From Strongylocentrotus purpuratus (taxonomy: Eukaryota; Echinodermata; Echinoidea; Camarodonta; Strongylocentrotidae): a stretch of 64,000 bases of DNA. Below are positions 37,801 through 47,500 of the stretch, piece after piece. The stretch spans positions 1,816,001 through 1,880,000 of the forward strand of contig NW_022145613.1 of NCBI RefSeq assembly GCF_000002235.5, read 5' to 3'. The translations under genes and the position numbers were made by a program. The stretch's first letter is position 1. Each line of letters opens with the position of its first letter. Below the pieces are notes generated by a model. The model was given only the letters and a program-made list of their open reading frames with translations, was not told the DNA's origin and did not search any database.

Positions 37801-37990
37801 TCTGAAAGACGCTTCACATGAAAATGCGGGAAAAGGTCGGGTCTAATAATTATGCTCGCTACCTTTTGCTAGCAAATATCATAAGATTGTTTATGATTGG
37901 AGTGGATCAAGTATTATCAGCTATATATATCTTAAGCATAAGTGAATAGTCTCCCTATATGCCGTAACTCTGTCAGGAAAATCTGAGCGT
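34870..37990. other. No gene recognised
   Basis: AT-rich, with chance frames up to about 80 residues. No exon borders plus motif were found. Confidence 0.45.
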
Positions 37991-37999
37991 CAGATATAG

Positions 38000-38300
38000 T
38001 GTATCCCCATGTTGTGTCCACACACAAAATCAAATGCTGTGTGCATCACAGTATGATCACAGTATGTGACACTCTGTGACATTTCGTGACTACCTACATA
38101 ATCGCAGTGTGTATTTCACTGTGCTAACAGAGAGGATTTTTAAATGTTTAATAATGCAGACAATGTGAACACACTTTGATCACACTCTGTGACAGAGGAT
38201 GATATATTGCGTCCCTAAAGAGAATCTCAAGCTGTATGGGCACCACAAAACGATCACATTTGAATTGTAAAACTTCACAGTGTTGTCAATAGGAACAAAC
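38000..38300. repeat. Degenerate CACAGT/TGTGAC-rich repeat
   Basis: Short words ATCACAGTATG, TGTGACA, CACTCTGTGACA and CACTGTG recur in both orientations. The region looks like a decayed dispersed repeat with internal symmetry. Confidence 0.45.
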
Positions 38301-38389
38301 ATAATATAAGTAAAGCATGTTTATACGCACGCACATAATATATACATACATGCAGGCAGAGTAGGGAACATAAAAGGTTTAATCACACT

Positions 38390-38590
38390 TTTCATGACAC
38401 CATAATCTCGTTGTTACGATCCTTGTCGTAATGGAGAGACCCTGCGGGTCGCTGATTTCAGAAATCTTCAGTATTTCTGCATTGTTACATTTCTACCTCC
38501 CCGATCAATGTAAAGCGCTTAGAAACTCAGACATTCCCGACGTATTAAGCACTATATAAGCAAAAATAGTATTATTATTCATACTATTAC
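38390..38590 (+). mobile_element. SINE 3' end
   Basis: GTAAAGCGCTTAGAAAC, TTAAGCACTATATAAGC and a final ATTATTATT match the tail of the SINE at 40.9-41.3 kb and the inverted copy at 45.8 kb. The tRNA head is not recognised. Confidence 0.65.
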
Positions 38591-38599
38591 AGTGATCTA

Positions 38600-40490
38600 A
38601 ATGGAAGCTGATAAATCAGACAAACAGTCTATATAAATATTGCGATTCACGCAGGGGTTTGTTCTTGTGAAGTTACTCCCACTTACATGACTACTGCCAG
38701 ATTCGAGTTCACGTATCCATTGAACTAGTCATCAAATATCCTTTTTAGAAATGCAAATCGTTTAAAGGCAAAGGTAAGCGAGTAATTGTCAACGGAAGTG
38801 GGATTGTGAAATTATTGTAATTTTATGATTTAAATTAATATAAATAGAAATCCACTTAAAAGGACAATATCATTAAGGAGAAGGTAGATGTATTACAACT
38901 GTAACGTTTTTACATATAAGTTTATTGTCATGAGGCCCTTCAAAAAGTTTTTTTTTTCTCCAAACAAACAGGCTTTTCATGTAACAGATTTTAAAGGAAT
39001 CTTTAGGTTTTACATAAAACAGGAATCCTGCCCGTAGATGATCGCTGATTCGATTCTATTTACAGCTCCCTGTATCAAAATCATGATCTACGAATAGCAT
39101 TACCGAAAATAAAGCTTTACTCGATATGGTGTACGCCAACTTTAAAGGCTATCCATTGATTGTGAATTCCGATTTTGCAGCATTAATACTGTCAGGAAAC
39201 GTTTGCTTGTGAGAAAAGCAACCCCAGGGTATAGTTTAATCTGAGCTCATTTGAGATGCCATTAGCAAGGACGCCATTCATAACAATCTCCCGCGCTACC
39301 TAGAAGGCTTTTGGATCCACCTTCTACCTTCACGAGATGGATTAGCTTCAAAGAAGTAAACAGGTGGGTCCTGAGAGCATAATAAGATATAATTAAGGGT
39401 GCTTATACTTATGAGGGAATCATGACGTCACTGCATTATGATGGATAGTATGTTTTTCACATTCAAATACTAGTTTATACATTTGTAGGGGTTGTTCACG
39501 CATCATACTGTTATCAGTCTTATAAACATTATTATCATTTATAGAATTATAGCCAGTGATCCATATCAACTTAATTATTACGATGTACTCTGTAATTGGT
39601 TAAAATCAGATGTATTTTATTAGATTATGTGTTTTGAATTGCAATGTCACCGTGGCTTCTTTACTTCATATTTTCATCATGAAATAAGATCACTGTAATC
39701 AATGGCTGGATTCAGATAATAGACTAGAAATAACTTGGTATTATCACGATAAAATGTTAATGCTATTGATTTAATTATATGTAGAGGCATGTACTTCTAC
39801 GTTGCAGACATAATTTTATAACTTTGAGGAAATATGGGGTGCAATGAACCAGGGTTGATAATGGTTGAAAAATACCTGTTCTGTGCTCCTACCCCAGACA
39901 GACCATTCAATGTTTGGTGTCACATTACACTATTCTTAAGACAGGACATTTTCGTTAAAGGTCGTACTTGAGCATTCGGTCTTTTCACATTGACATGCCC
40001 GTCTTTCATTACAAAAATGTTACTTTGGTTCTTTTATCTCTCCATTTTAAAGGAAGGGCACGTTCCAGTAATCAATAAGAGCGGCGTGTGTAAGTGAGAT
40101 CACTTCAAACACTCTTTTCATGTACCACTACAAAGTGGCATCATTAGGAATCAAAGCAATTAGACCCCGGGTGGATAATGTCTTGGGGTCAACCAAACAT
40201 GTGATACCAACAGTTGAGATCAATACGTGACTGGATGAGAGTGGTAGGATATCCATCTATCATGTCTTGAAGACATCCAATACTTTTCATCTACACCACC
40301 TAATCCGTGTTTAGTGTTCAATCCACAAATCGCCATGCTTCAAGGCTCACTCATCATGATCATAGGCTGGTCTGATTGCAACATTAGAGACGACTTCAAT
40401 CAGGATGTATTTCACTTCTGCACGAAATAATAAGCACCGGGCTGGTTTCCTTCCACAGAAAAGCGACTGGATGTTAGTGAAATCATTTTC
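38600..40490. other. No gene recognised; TGACGTCA at 39423
   Basis: AT-rich. One CRE-like palindrome. No exon supported. Confidence 0.5.
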
Positions 40491-40494
40491 TAGG

Positions 40495-40610
40495 CCTGAT
40501 GGTATGGTAAAGCAAAGGTCTCGTAACTGTGAAGTACCGGGTTCGAAACACGGCCTATGTCATTCTAAAGTGCCATTTGGTAAGGCATCACTCCTCATTA
40601 GCAATCTTAA
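40495..40610 (+). mobile_element. tRNA-derived SINE, Thr-like head
   Basis: GGTATGGTAAAGCAAAGGTC, TCGTAACTGTGAAG and a good B box GGTTCGAAAC (40540-40549) are followed by the body GTGCCATTTGGTAAGGCATC. The head and body match the 6.73-kb SINE. Confidence 0.75.
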
Positions 40611-40945
40611 AATATCAACGGTAAATCAGTTAATCACTGATGGAAAATGATACCAGTAGACGGGTAAAAACAAGAAAAGATATTCATATTTGTCGAAGTT
40701 TATGAAGTGGTTTTGTTTTATTTTTTTCATTTAGATGATCATGCGATTTTGTGTAATTTTGAAAGAAACGGTCAGCTTTGGGGAGACTATATATTATATA
40801 TTACTAAAGTCTGGTATTTGAACTCACGGGTAGGAGATTGTTTTACCGACAGTTTTCATTTTTCAACTGAAAAGCAAGCGTTCTAAATCGGCATGTCCAC
40901 ACAAATCAGACGGGCGCTCGTAATTTCATGAAACTTGCCATGTAG

Positions 40946-41312
40946 AGGTGTCGTGGTCGAGTGGATATGTCACCGGACTGTGGATCACAAGGTCCGCGGT
41001 TCAAGTCCCGCCGTGGCACTAGTGTCCTTTGGCAAGACATTGATCTACATTTGCCACTCTTCACCCAGGTGTTAAATGGGTACCCGGTATGATACGAAAG
41101 CTAATGTGGTTAGATTAGCAAGTGTGCGCTTGTAAAAATGACGCCTGACTGGAATGCTCCCCAGGGAGTGGAGAATGTGCATACATTGTGTGCAGGTAAG
41201 CCTGAATCCAATGACCGGGATAAAAATATATACTTATCTGTAAAGCGCTTTGAGAGGGCCTTCGGTCCTGAAAAGTGCTACACAAAAAAGAGCTATTATT
41301 ATTATTATTAAG
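40946..41312 (+). mobile_element. Full-length tRNA-derived SINE
   Basis: The A box TGGTCGAGTGG (40954-40964) and B box GGTTCAAGTCC (40998-41008) sit in a head whose arm CACCGGACTGTGGATCAC looks tRNA-His-like, a tentative call. The body GTGTCCTTTGGCAAGACATT is shared with the Thr-like SINEs. The 3' part has GAATCCAATGACCGGG, GTAAAGCGCTTTGAGAGG and an (ATT)n end near 41297-41312. The order is that of a complete Pol III SINE. It encodes no protein and would depend on LINE machinery. Confidence 0.9.
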
Positions 41313-41834
41313 AAGGGTATCAAAAGATCCTGAGATCCATATAGTTTTTCCGACAATTTTTTTAATAAAAAGAAGTCCATAATTTGACATACGGAAATAC
41401 ATCAGAAAGGCGTCCCCTACCCCACGATATAGCGACGCCTTTGCTGAACTCATTGACAAGTTAATTACTTCTTTGATAATGAAGGAGTTAACTCTGCGAT
41501 GAGGAAGGATACTTCTCGATAATGTGCCAATCATGCCTAACCGATACCTCTCAATCGCATCTTTAAGTTCAAAGGTCTTTCTGAACACAGGTCAAGTGGG
41601 TGTTTTATCATAATCGAGTTAATAATGTCATCGATTTGTGAGCGATGACAGTAATTACCTCCGAACGGTTTTTCCCCTATCAATGTTTCCCGAACAGATG
41701 TATTAGATTGACCCCTTCAAGAACTATTATAGCATGACCTTATTCATACTATAGCGCAGATTATGTACGAATATACTCTACTTTCCATAATATTAGTATT
41801 ACATGCTTATCCCAGCTTTAGCCGGGGCTAATGG
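41313..41834. other. No gene recognised
   Basis: The 157-residue minus frame at 41115-41588 begins here and overlaps the SINE. It lacks motifs and is not called. Confidence 0.5.
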
Positions 41835-41838
41835 GTAC
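41835..41838. repeat. Target-site duplication GTAC, left
   Basis: GTAC directly before the TG of the left LTR is repeated directly after the CA of the right LTR (45583-45586). A 4-bp duplication suits a Ty3/Gypsy-type integrase. Confidence 0.8.
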
Positions 41839-42706
41839 TGTGACGGACACGATTCGCCACCTTGGCTTGACACGGAATATTTGTCAGGATGCCCCGTGTC
41901 GGCCAGGCGCTCTCCGTCCGTTTGGACAAAGTATATGCCCGTAGCTTGATGGCTGGAGTTCTTTCACTGCTCACGTCACAGGGCGTATTAACAATCATGC
42001 ATCCTTCGACTGCAATCGGTCACCCCAATCGTTGTGCACAGCAACAGTCAATTGAACATCCTTCGAGCAATCAATCAATCAATCACCATGCTTTGTCAAC
42101 TCCTGTCACTGATTCTCGATCTCAATGTCTGACGTGACTACGGTTTCACTGTTCTAAGAAATCAGACCAATCATGAGTTGCATGTTGAATTCTTTTAATG
42201 CGAACCAACCAACATTCAGGGTAAATCGTTCAACAAGTACAAGTGTGGACTAGAGGTAAGACTTCAAGTAAAGACTAAGGCCAGCGCCAACTACAAGTAG
42301 GCCAGCCTCGGTGAGGCTGGCCTGTATCGGATACAGTGCAGTGGAAAGTCCTAATTACACAATCATGACCATCCTAAAAATTTCCCTATACATAACCGTA
42401 TAAAAGAACAATTATGTCCTCGTTAGTAAAACAACACTTCAACACAACATTTCTGCTAATCCCATTAAATCTTCACATATAATCTTCAGTATAACCCCTT
42501 ATTCCTGATTAGATAACTACTATACAAATAATATCCCCAAAAGAAACATGATAATTGCACCAACATGATTGTTATATGTAATTTATGCTCATTTTCCTTC
42601 AGTTTGGTAATTGCTAAATCAACGATGCGCCATATTGCTATAGCGCATGCTCGTACAACAGAAAATGCTTAACCTTCGTCCAATACTAAAACACTGATTT
42701 GTTACA
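41839..42706 (-). repeat. LTR, left (3' LTR of the element)
   Basis: 868 bp, beginning TGTGACGGACACG and ending TGTTACA in plus orientation. It contains an (AATC)n patch near 42065-42085 and a perfect 11-bp stem AGGCCAGCCTC (42299-42323). TATAAAAG (42399-42406) lies on the strand opposite to gag. Confidence 0.95.
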
Positions 42707-42709
42707 CGA

Positions 42710-42723
42710 TTCCCTTCCCTCCC
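42710..42723 (-). other. Polypurine tract of the LTR element
   Basis: On the element's sense strand GGGAGGGAAGGGAA lies three bases before the 3' LTR, where plus-strand DNA priming is expected. Confidence 0.8.
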
Positions 42724-42874
42724 AAGCTTGGTCCCCAAGCTTACTTATCTATAACTTATGCAACAACAACAAATCATAACATGTTATCAAAACAATTCAA
42801 AACTAAAATCCAAGTCTTTTCTGACAGTTCAAAATGGCTCTTTCCAAAAGTGTTCAACTGTTCTAGAGTTCAAA

Positions 42875-44230
42875 TCATGGGTCTTGGGCTACCTCATGCT
42901 TCACTGGGCCGCCGACTGACACCTCGTTGATCACCTCGCCAACTGCTAGGCCAGTACCTGGTGGATCTTTAGGTAACGCATCACCGGCTAGAGGATCGAC
43001 ATTCGGGAAGCAATCAACAGGCTCTTTGTCTGACTGGACATTGTTTGACAACCCTGTATCTGTGTCGTCAGCTGCTAGGCTGTTGTCCGGTGGGTCTCCA
43101 GCTACTTCTTCATCTATTGGGACAGCCTCTGACGGGTCTTTGGTTGCCTCGTCCACTAGTAGAAGGGTATCTGGTGGATCCCCAGCCGTCTCCTCGTCTG
43201 GTAGAATGTCATCTACCGTCCCCCCAAGTGCATCAACATTCGTCGAATCCTCATCTGGTGGAATGGTAACTGAACCACCAACGTCTTGTTCAGGGTGCTT
43301 AGTCGCCACCCCATCGCCTCCAGCTGGATTATGAGGATCGTTCTGAAAGAAATGCCCAGCTTCATTGCACTGGTGACAACGTCTGGTCTCTGCTTCCTTC
43401 ATTTCTGGACGGTCATGTGCGTACAGCATCTTTGGATGAGGACAATTCCAAGAAAAATGTCCTTGTTGGCCACAATCATCACAAGGCCCGTCCTGACGTC
43501 TTCCCCGGGAGTGTGGCCCTGTATTGCCAAACTGCGACGTACTTGCTACTTGGCGGGTCAGTGCTTCCAATCTGGCTGTAAGATCAGTTAGCGCCTTCTC
43601 CATCTTCTTCACCATTTCGGGTGTATAAGGGCTATCAGGGTGCTGAGGTCGATCGCTACCTGTCAGTACCCGGCTGTGGCTGTGACGGTGAGAGTACCAC
43701 AACTCTCCCCTCTCTGCTTCCATCTGAAGAAAAGCCTCCGTGTTCAGAGCTGCTTCAATAGCCTCATCTAGGGTATGTGGCTGAGCCCGAAACAAACCTT
43801 CTCGGATGGCCGGATTCATTATTGCGTCAAGGAAGTGACCCCGAGCCAGCTTCTCCTGCCCATCGGCACCAAACTCCTGGTAAGCCATTGCTGCCATGTA
43901 TCTGATACTTTGGCCCAATTCCTGAAGGGTCTCGTTCGGCTTCCTTCGTCGGGAACGTAGTTCTGCCAAGAATACATCAGCTTTTCCTGAAGGTCCGAAG
44001 TGATGTATGAGCCTGCTGGTCAATGCACTGTACGTCAGTTCTACCTCACCATTCTTCCCCAGTAGCCTCAACGCTGGCCCACGTAGACTGGCTGCTAGAT
44101 AATGCGTTGCCTTCCTTTCCGTCCAATTATTGATGATTGCGCATGCTTCGAAATGCTCCAAGTAGTCCAGTATGGGAATTTCCCCGTCAAACCAGTCTGG
44201 CAGCATGTTTGGTTCAGTATACGACTCCAT
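42875..44230 (-). CDS. Gag-like protein of the LTR element
   Basis: This 451-residue frame is uninterrupted from ATG 44230 to TGA 42875. The N-terminal two thirds has the retrotransposon-Gag look: a RRKPNETLQELGQSIRYMA motif (around residues 90-110), and helical segments ending in a TLDEAIEAALNTEAFLQ motif. Two zinc knuckles follow near residues 255-295 (CDDCGQQGHFSWNCPH, of C-x2-C-x4-H-x4-C form, and CHQCNEAGHF, which looks less standard). The last 150 residues form an acidic tail with loosely repeated D-E-x-AGDPPD units. Gag normally builds the cytoplasmic particle that packs element RNA. Nothing encodes pol downstream. Confidence 0.88.
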   Translation of the reverse strand: MESYTEPNMLPDWFDGEIPILDYLEHFEACAIINNWTERKATHYLAASLRGPALRLLGKNGEVELTYSALTSRLIHHFGPSGKADVFLAELRSRRRKPNETLQELGQSIRYMAAMAYQEFGADGQEKLARGHFLDAIMNPAIREGLFRAQPHTLDEAIEAALNTEAFLQMEAERGELWYSHRHSHSRVLTGSDRPQHPDSPYTPEMVKKMEKALTDLTARLEALTRQVASTSQFGNTGPHSRGRRQDGPCDDCGQQGHFSWNCPHPKMLYAHDRPEMKEAETRRCHQCNEAGHFFQNDPHNPAGGDGVATKHPEQDVGGSVTIPPDEDSTNVDALGGTVDDILPDEETAGDPPDTLLLVDEATKDPSEAVPIDEEVAGDPPDNSLAADDTDTGLSNNVQSDKEPVDCFPNVDPLAGDALPKDPPGTGLAVGEVINEVSVGGPVKHEVAQDP

Positions 44231-44249
44231 TGTCGTTCCGTAATTCCGT

Positions 44250-44690
44250 CAGCTAAACCAGCTGCAACACCGTCAATGCTACCTCCCGTCGTCCCCAAGC
44301 TCCGTCAGCTCGACCAGCTGTGACGCAGTCAGTCTTACTGCCCGTTGTCCCCAAGCTCCTTCAGCTCGACCAGCTGTGACGCCGTCAGTCTCACTGCACG
44401 TCGCCCCCAAGCTTTATCAGCTCGACCAGCTGTGACGCCGTCCGACCTACTGCCCTTCGTCGTCCCCCAGCTCCGTCAGCTCTACCAGCTTGTGACGCCG
44501 TCAGACCTACTGCCCGTCGTCCCCCAGCTCAACCAGCTGTGACGCCGTCAGTCTTACTGCCTGCCGTCCCCCAGCTCCGTCAGCTATACCAGCTTGTGAC
44601 GCCGTCAGACTTACTGCCCGTGGTCCCCCAGCTCCGTCAGTGCTACTGCCGTCGTCCCCCAGCTCCGTCAGCTCGACCACTCCAAGCCAT
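44250..44690. repeat. Tandem repeats of about 56 bp in the gag leader
   Basis: Seven or eight imperfect units built on CCCCAGCTCCGTCAGCTCGA and CCAGCTGTGACGCCGTCAG lie between the 5' LTR and gag. Some units are shortened. Frames across them on the plus strand are repeat artefacts. A leader repeat could affect packaging or translation, but that is speculation. Confidence 0.88.
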
Positions 44691-44696
44691 CAGCAA

Positions 44697-44713
44697 TCCC
44701 ACTTCTGACACCA
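44697..44713 (-). other. Primer-binding site, tRNA-Leu type
   Basis: Two bases inside the 5' LTR the sense strand reads TGGTGTCAGAAGTGGGA. This complements the CCA end plus acceptor and T-arm start of animal tRNA-Leu genes ending TCCCACTTCTGACA. I rely on remembered tRNA-Leu sequence. Confidence 0.75.
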
Positions 44714-44715
44714 TG

Positions 44716-45582
44716 TGTGACGGACACGATTCGCCACCTTGGCTTGACACGGAATATTTGTCAGGATGCCCCGTGTCGGCCAGGCGCTCTCCGTCCGTTT
44801 GGACAAAGTATATGCCCGTAGCTTGATGGCTGGAGTTCTTTCACTGCTCACGTCACAGGGCGTATTAACAATCATGCATCCTTCGACTGCAATCGGTCAC
44901 CCCAATCGTTGTGCACAGCAACAGTCAATTGAACATCCTTCGAGCAATCAATCAATCAATCACCATGCTTTGTCAACTCCTGTCACTGATTCTCGATCTC
45001 AATGTCTGACGTGACTACGGTTTCACTGTTCTAAGAAATCAGACCAATCATGAGTTGCATGTTGAATTCTTTTAATGCGAACCAACCAACATTCAGGGTA
45101 AATGTTCAACAAGTACAAGTGTGGACTAGAAGTAAGACTTCAAGTAAAGACTAAGGCCAGCGCCAACTACAAGTAGGCCAGCCTCGGTGAGGCTGGCCTG
45201 TATCGGATACAGTGCAGTGGAAAGTCCTAATTACACAATCATGACCATCCTAAAAATTTCCCTATACATAACCGTATAAAAGAACAATTATGTCCTCGTT
45301 AGTAAAACAACACTTCAACACAACATTTCTGCTAATCCCATTAAATCTTCACATATAATCTTCAGTATAACCCCTTATTCCTGATTAGATAACTACTATA
45401 CAAATAATATCCCCAAAAGAAACATGATAATTGCACCAACATGATTGTTATATGTAATTTATGCTCATTTTCCTTCAGTTTGGTAATTGCTAAATCAACG
45501 ATGCGCCATATTGCTATAGCGCATGCTCGTACAACAGAAAATGCTTAACCTTCGTCCAATACTAAAACACTGATTTGTTACA
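44716..45582 (-). repeat. LTR, right (5' LTR of the element)
   Basis: 867 bp, nearly identical to the left LTR. It has the same stem (45175-45199) and AATC patch. It is the upstream LTR for minus-strand transcription of gag. Confidence 0.95.
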
Positions 45583-45586
45583 GTAC
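45583..45586. repeat. Target-site duplication GTAC, right
   Basis: Matches 41835-41838 exactly. Confidence 0.8.
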
Positions 45587-45744
45587 ATAATCTTATGAGA
45601 AATAATAAGACAATTTGTATTCATATGCGTTATGATAAACGAACAGACATAGATGTAGATGTAGAACAAAAAAGTAGAAGAGGACACTCTTTTCTTCTAA
45701 ATTTCAACCTAAAATCTCATCTGCAAAAATTGCAAACAATGATT

Positions 45745-45880
45745 CAAGGTAATAATAAAAAACAATATTTAATTTTTATATAGCGCTTAATACAAATGTC
45801 TCTAAGCGCTTTACAAATATACTATTACCCCCGGTCATTGGATTCAGTGTATACCCTTCTAATATCTCTTGGATCAGCTG
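45745..45880 (-). mobile_element. SINE 3' end, minus strand
   Basis: Read in reverse it gives ACTGAATCCAATGACCGGGG, TTTGTAAAGCGCTTAGAGAC and AAGCGCTATATAAAAATTAA. These are the same blocks as the SINE at 41.2 kb. The head is missing. Confidence 0.75.
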
Positions 45881-45884
45881 GTTT

Positions 45885-47055
45885 AATAAAAACTGTTAAA
45901 CATTGCGGTTCCATTTAGGAAAATTAGTTCATACTTTCAAATGCACAAGAGTACAATATAACTATCAGACTGGACATTAGGGAACAGTTCCATTCATTGT
46001 GCTGCCAAGAGTACGTGGAATCCGGGTATAGCTTTGGGGAAGATTTTCTTCAATTAATTTGAAATCCTATATGCAATGCCTAGCTTTATATATTCGTCAC
46101 AGATACAAAAAAGGCTTTAATACCATTCCATATTGGCATGATAACGATAGGCCTTAGGTGAACTGAAAATAGAATCACTTTCCGCTTTCTTGATCTATTT
46201 CGTTTTAGAAGTCAGAAATGCATTTTGTTTCATTTGTACAGAATATCGCTAATCCTGTTAGAAGTGTAGATCCTACATTCGACGGAGGCATTGTTCTGAA
46301 TTCTCATGCTCTCATTTGCATCAATTCCATTTGTTGACCGCATAATTATTTAACCCGAGTCCAATTTCTCAACTCGAGAAAAATAGCGTTTAATGTATTC
46401 AAATATTCCCACTCACAGCACTTTAAATTCTGCGTATTGATGTGGAGTAACTCGAAATGTTTCGTGTTTCCGCTTAGTAATTATACAGGAGAGGTTCGAT
46501 TTGAAACAATGAACGTGTCCAATACATCAGTGCTCGTCATCCGGTAGTATAATGCTCTTTTTTATACAACGAACTCGAAACTTAAATTCTGTTTTTTCTT
46601 AAGGGTTTCCTCTTCTGTCTTCTTTGAAGTGATTAACTTGAGATAAGATGTATCTGCTTCTGCATTTCTATCTGCGTGTAAATGAAAAAGAAATTCTCCG
46701 AAAAAATAGATGCATGACCAACATGCGAGGAGGGATGAGGCAGGTTGAGTTGGTTTCGAAGCCACCACAAAACGGGACATCACTCGTAGTAGGAAAATTA
46801 TTATTATACAGGTTTATATAAGTTGTCTTAAGACGCATAACCAATTCATATCATATCACACATCAAGATAGTATCATAATGATAGTAACAGCGAATCCCC
46901 GTGCCCCGGGCGCTGTCCATACAGTGTCAGTCTGGTGGCGTTTCGGTTCACGTTGAGATATCTCAAACCGTATGAACACCAAAATATATGTAAGGACGAG
47001 GCCTGTAAATATAATATCAGATTATTCAAATTATAGGTGTGTGATGTCATTGTTC
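45885..47055. other. No gene recognised
   Basis: Nothing supported beyond short frames. Confidence 0.5.
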
Positions 47056-47139
47056 AGGGTGTTTCCGTAGCTTCATCCACGAATCGAACGGCGATAGATA
47101 CGAAAAATAGAAAGAGAAAGAAAATGAATGTAAACATAA

Positions 47140-47300
47140 AGGAATAGGCCCCACCCACACAAACACCCACACACCCACACACGCACCTCCCCTTATTAAT
47201 GGTGGCCTTTTTTAAATGCACATTACATTCACCTAGTAAGCCCTCCCCGCCAACCCCCAACCCCCCCCCCCCCCCAACCCCCCCCCCCCCCCCCCTCCCC
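47140..47300. repeat. CA-rich stretch and two long poly-C runs
   Basis: ACACCCAC-type repeats (about 47155-47185) are followed by C15 (47261-47275) and C18 (47278-47295) separated by AA. The glycine-rich minus frames here are artefacts. The runs could form i-motif or G-quadruplex structures. Confidence 0.9.
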
Positions 47301-47500
47301 ACACCACAATGCAGTGCCCCTCAATAGTTGGTCCTTCGCTACGCTAATAAGGAGTCTGTAATCCGATGTACCGTCTTGTTCATTCATGCGTAGCGTTACC
47401 ACACATACACTCACCCCGTATTTCAGCCACATGTTCTAATTTTGGTTTACCAGTATATCAGTTTGCCTCACCAACGTTGACAAACTTTTCATAGGGTATG

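Larger units (their letters stand above)
41839..45582 (-). mobile_element. Gag-only LTR retrotransposon, 3.74 kb
   Basis: A complete LTR element lies in minus orientation. It has LTRs of 868 and 867 bp, each TG...CA; a 2.0-kb interior; a tRNA-type primer site; a gag frame; and a polypurine tract. There is no protease, RT, RNase H or integrase, so it is non-autonomous and must borrow these from a related element. The LTRs differ at only about two places that I noticed, so the insertion is young. Within what it carries it looks whole. The 4-bp target duplication and the tRNA-Leu-type primer site fit Ty3/Gypsy elements. The family is inferred, since the usual RT evidence is absent. Confidence 0.92.

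Noticed and set aside
40946-41020. Functional tRNA gene
   Set aside because: The A and B boxes are good, but the cloverleaf is imperfect and a SINE body and tail follow.
41115-41588. 157-residue minus frame
   Set aside because: It overlaps a SINE in antisense, and no motif was recognised.
42927-44826. Plus-strand frames across the LTR element
   Set aside because: They are shadows of the gag frame and of the 56-bp leader repeats.
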